A DNA stretch of 5,376 nt, taken from positions 1-5,376 of the forward strand of contig JAUIBJ010000292.1 of NCBI GenBank assembly GCA_030428025.1. The letters run 5' to 3'. Under the pieces are notes generated by a model that worked only from the letters and a program-made list of their open reading frames with translations, had not been told where the DNA came from and searched no databases. Positions 5,292 through 5,376 of this stretch are shown one piece after another. The DNA comes from Alphaproteobacteria bacterium. Lineage in GTDB: Bacteria > Pseudomonadota > Alphaproteobacteria > Rhodobacterales > Rhodobacteraceae. The position numbers and the translations under genes are program-made. How positions within the stretch are numbered: position 1 is the first letter of the stretch; every line of letters starts with the position of its first letter.

Positions 5292-5376
5292 TCAGGGTTT
5301 GGGGTGATCGTCCCATTCGCCGGTCAGGATGCGCCGGCTGTTGCCTTCGGGGTCGTCATACTGGTTCGAGCGCACC
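5292..5376 (-). CDS. Unidentified gene, last 27 codons only (5' end outside window)
   Basis: The minus-strand frame is open from the window edge to TGA at 5294-5292. It encodes VRSNQYDDPEGNSRRILTGE and then WDDHPKP, a hydrophilic tail rich in Asp, Arg and Pro. I do not recognise the family. It does not look like the N-terminal half of gpT, which would be expected here if the IS had simply inserted. It is convergent with petC, so it may be the original chromosomal neighbour of the pet operon. A different phage gene is possible but less likely given the flanking sequence. Confidence 0.5.
   Translation of the reverse strand, partial: VRSNQYDDPEGNSRRILTGEWDDHPKP

Noticed and set aside
1..5376. 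tRNA, rRNA or CRISPR arrays
   Set aside because: No cloverleaf, rRNA-like sequence or regularly spaced direct repeats were seen on either strand.

Overview
The window is high-GC DNA from an alphaproteobacterium, most likely of the Rhodobacteraceae/Roseobacter group. This is inferred from the cytochrome bc1 genes, the Mu-like phage proteins, the IS903-type transposase and the extragenic hairpins. It splits into a host block, a decayed Mu-like prophage on the minus strand, an insertion sequence, and the edge of a second host-like gene.

Host block (1-1240, plus strand): the last 124 codons of cytochrome b (petB/fbcB), then after 17 nt a complete cytochrome c1 gene (petC/fbcC), closed by a textbook intrinsic terminator at 1213-1240. 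A pair of GC-rich extragenic hairpins follows at 1281-1313.

Prophage remnant (about 1366-4117, all minus strand). Read in the direction of transcription it holds: the C-terminal half of the Mu gpT-like major head protein; a Mu gpI-like protease/scaffold gene broken by one in-frame TGA, with an apparently usable internal scaffold (Z-like) start; a spacer with a 17-bp-arm hairpin; a very small membrane protein; a 116-aa HTH protein; a 110-aa Mor-like activator overlapping it by ATGA; and a possible scrap of the gpG virion morphogenesis gene. This order (T, I, middle-type genes, G) is not the Mu order (middle genes, G, I, T), and most of the phage is missing. The region therefore looks like a rearranged, deleted relic.

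IS element (4118-5266): an IS5-family, IS903-group element with recognisable terminal inverted repeats. Its transposase keeps the DDE residues and the Y-(2)-R-(3)-E-(6)-K signature but is broken by three apparent frameshifts. Two extra segments interrupt it, one (about 61 bp) built around a perfect 10-bp palindrome and one (39 bp) in frame. The IS has no target-site duplication and joins two unrelated sequences, which points to an IS-associated deletion that removed the rest of gpT and everything upstream.

Right edge (5267-5376): a short intergenic stretch, then the last 27 codons of an unrecognised minus-strand gene convergent with petC. The relic therefore sits between two convergent genes, a tolerated location. 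I found no clearly new functional system. The points of most interest are how the prophage decayed, the surviving HTH/Mor-like pair, and the palindromic insertions in the transposase.
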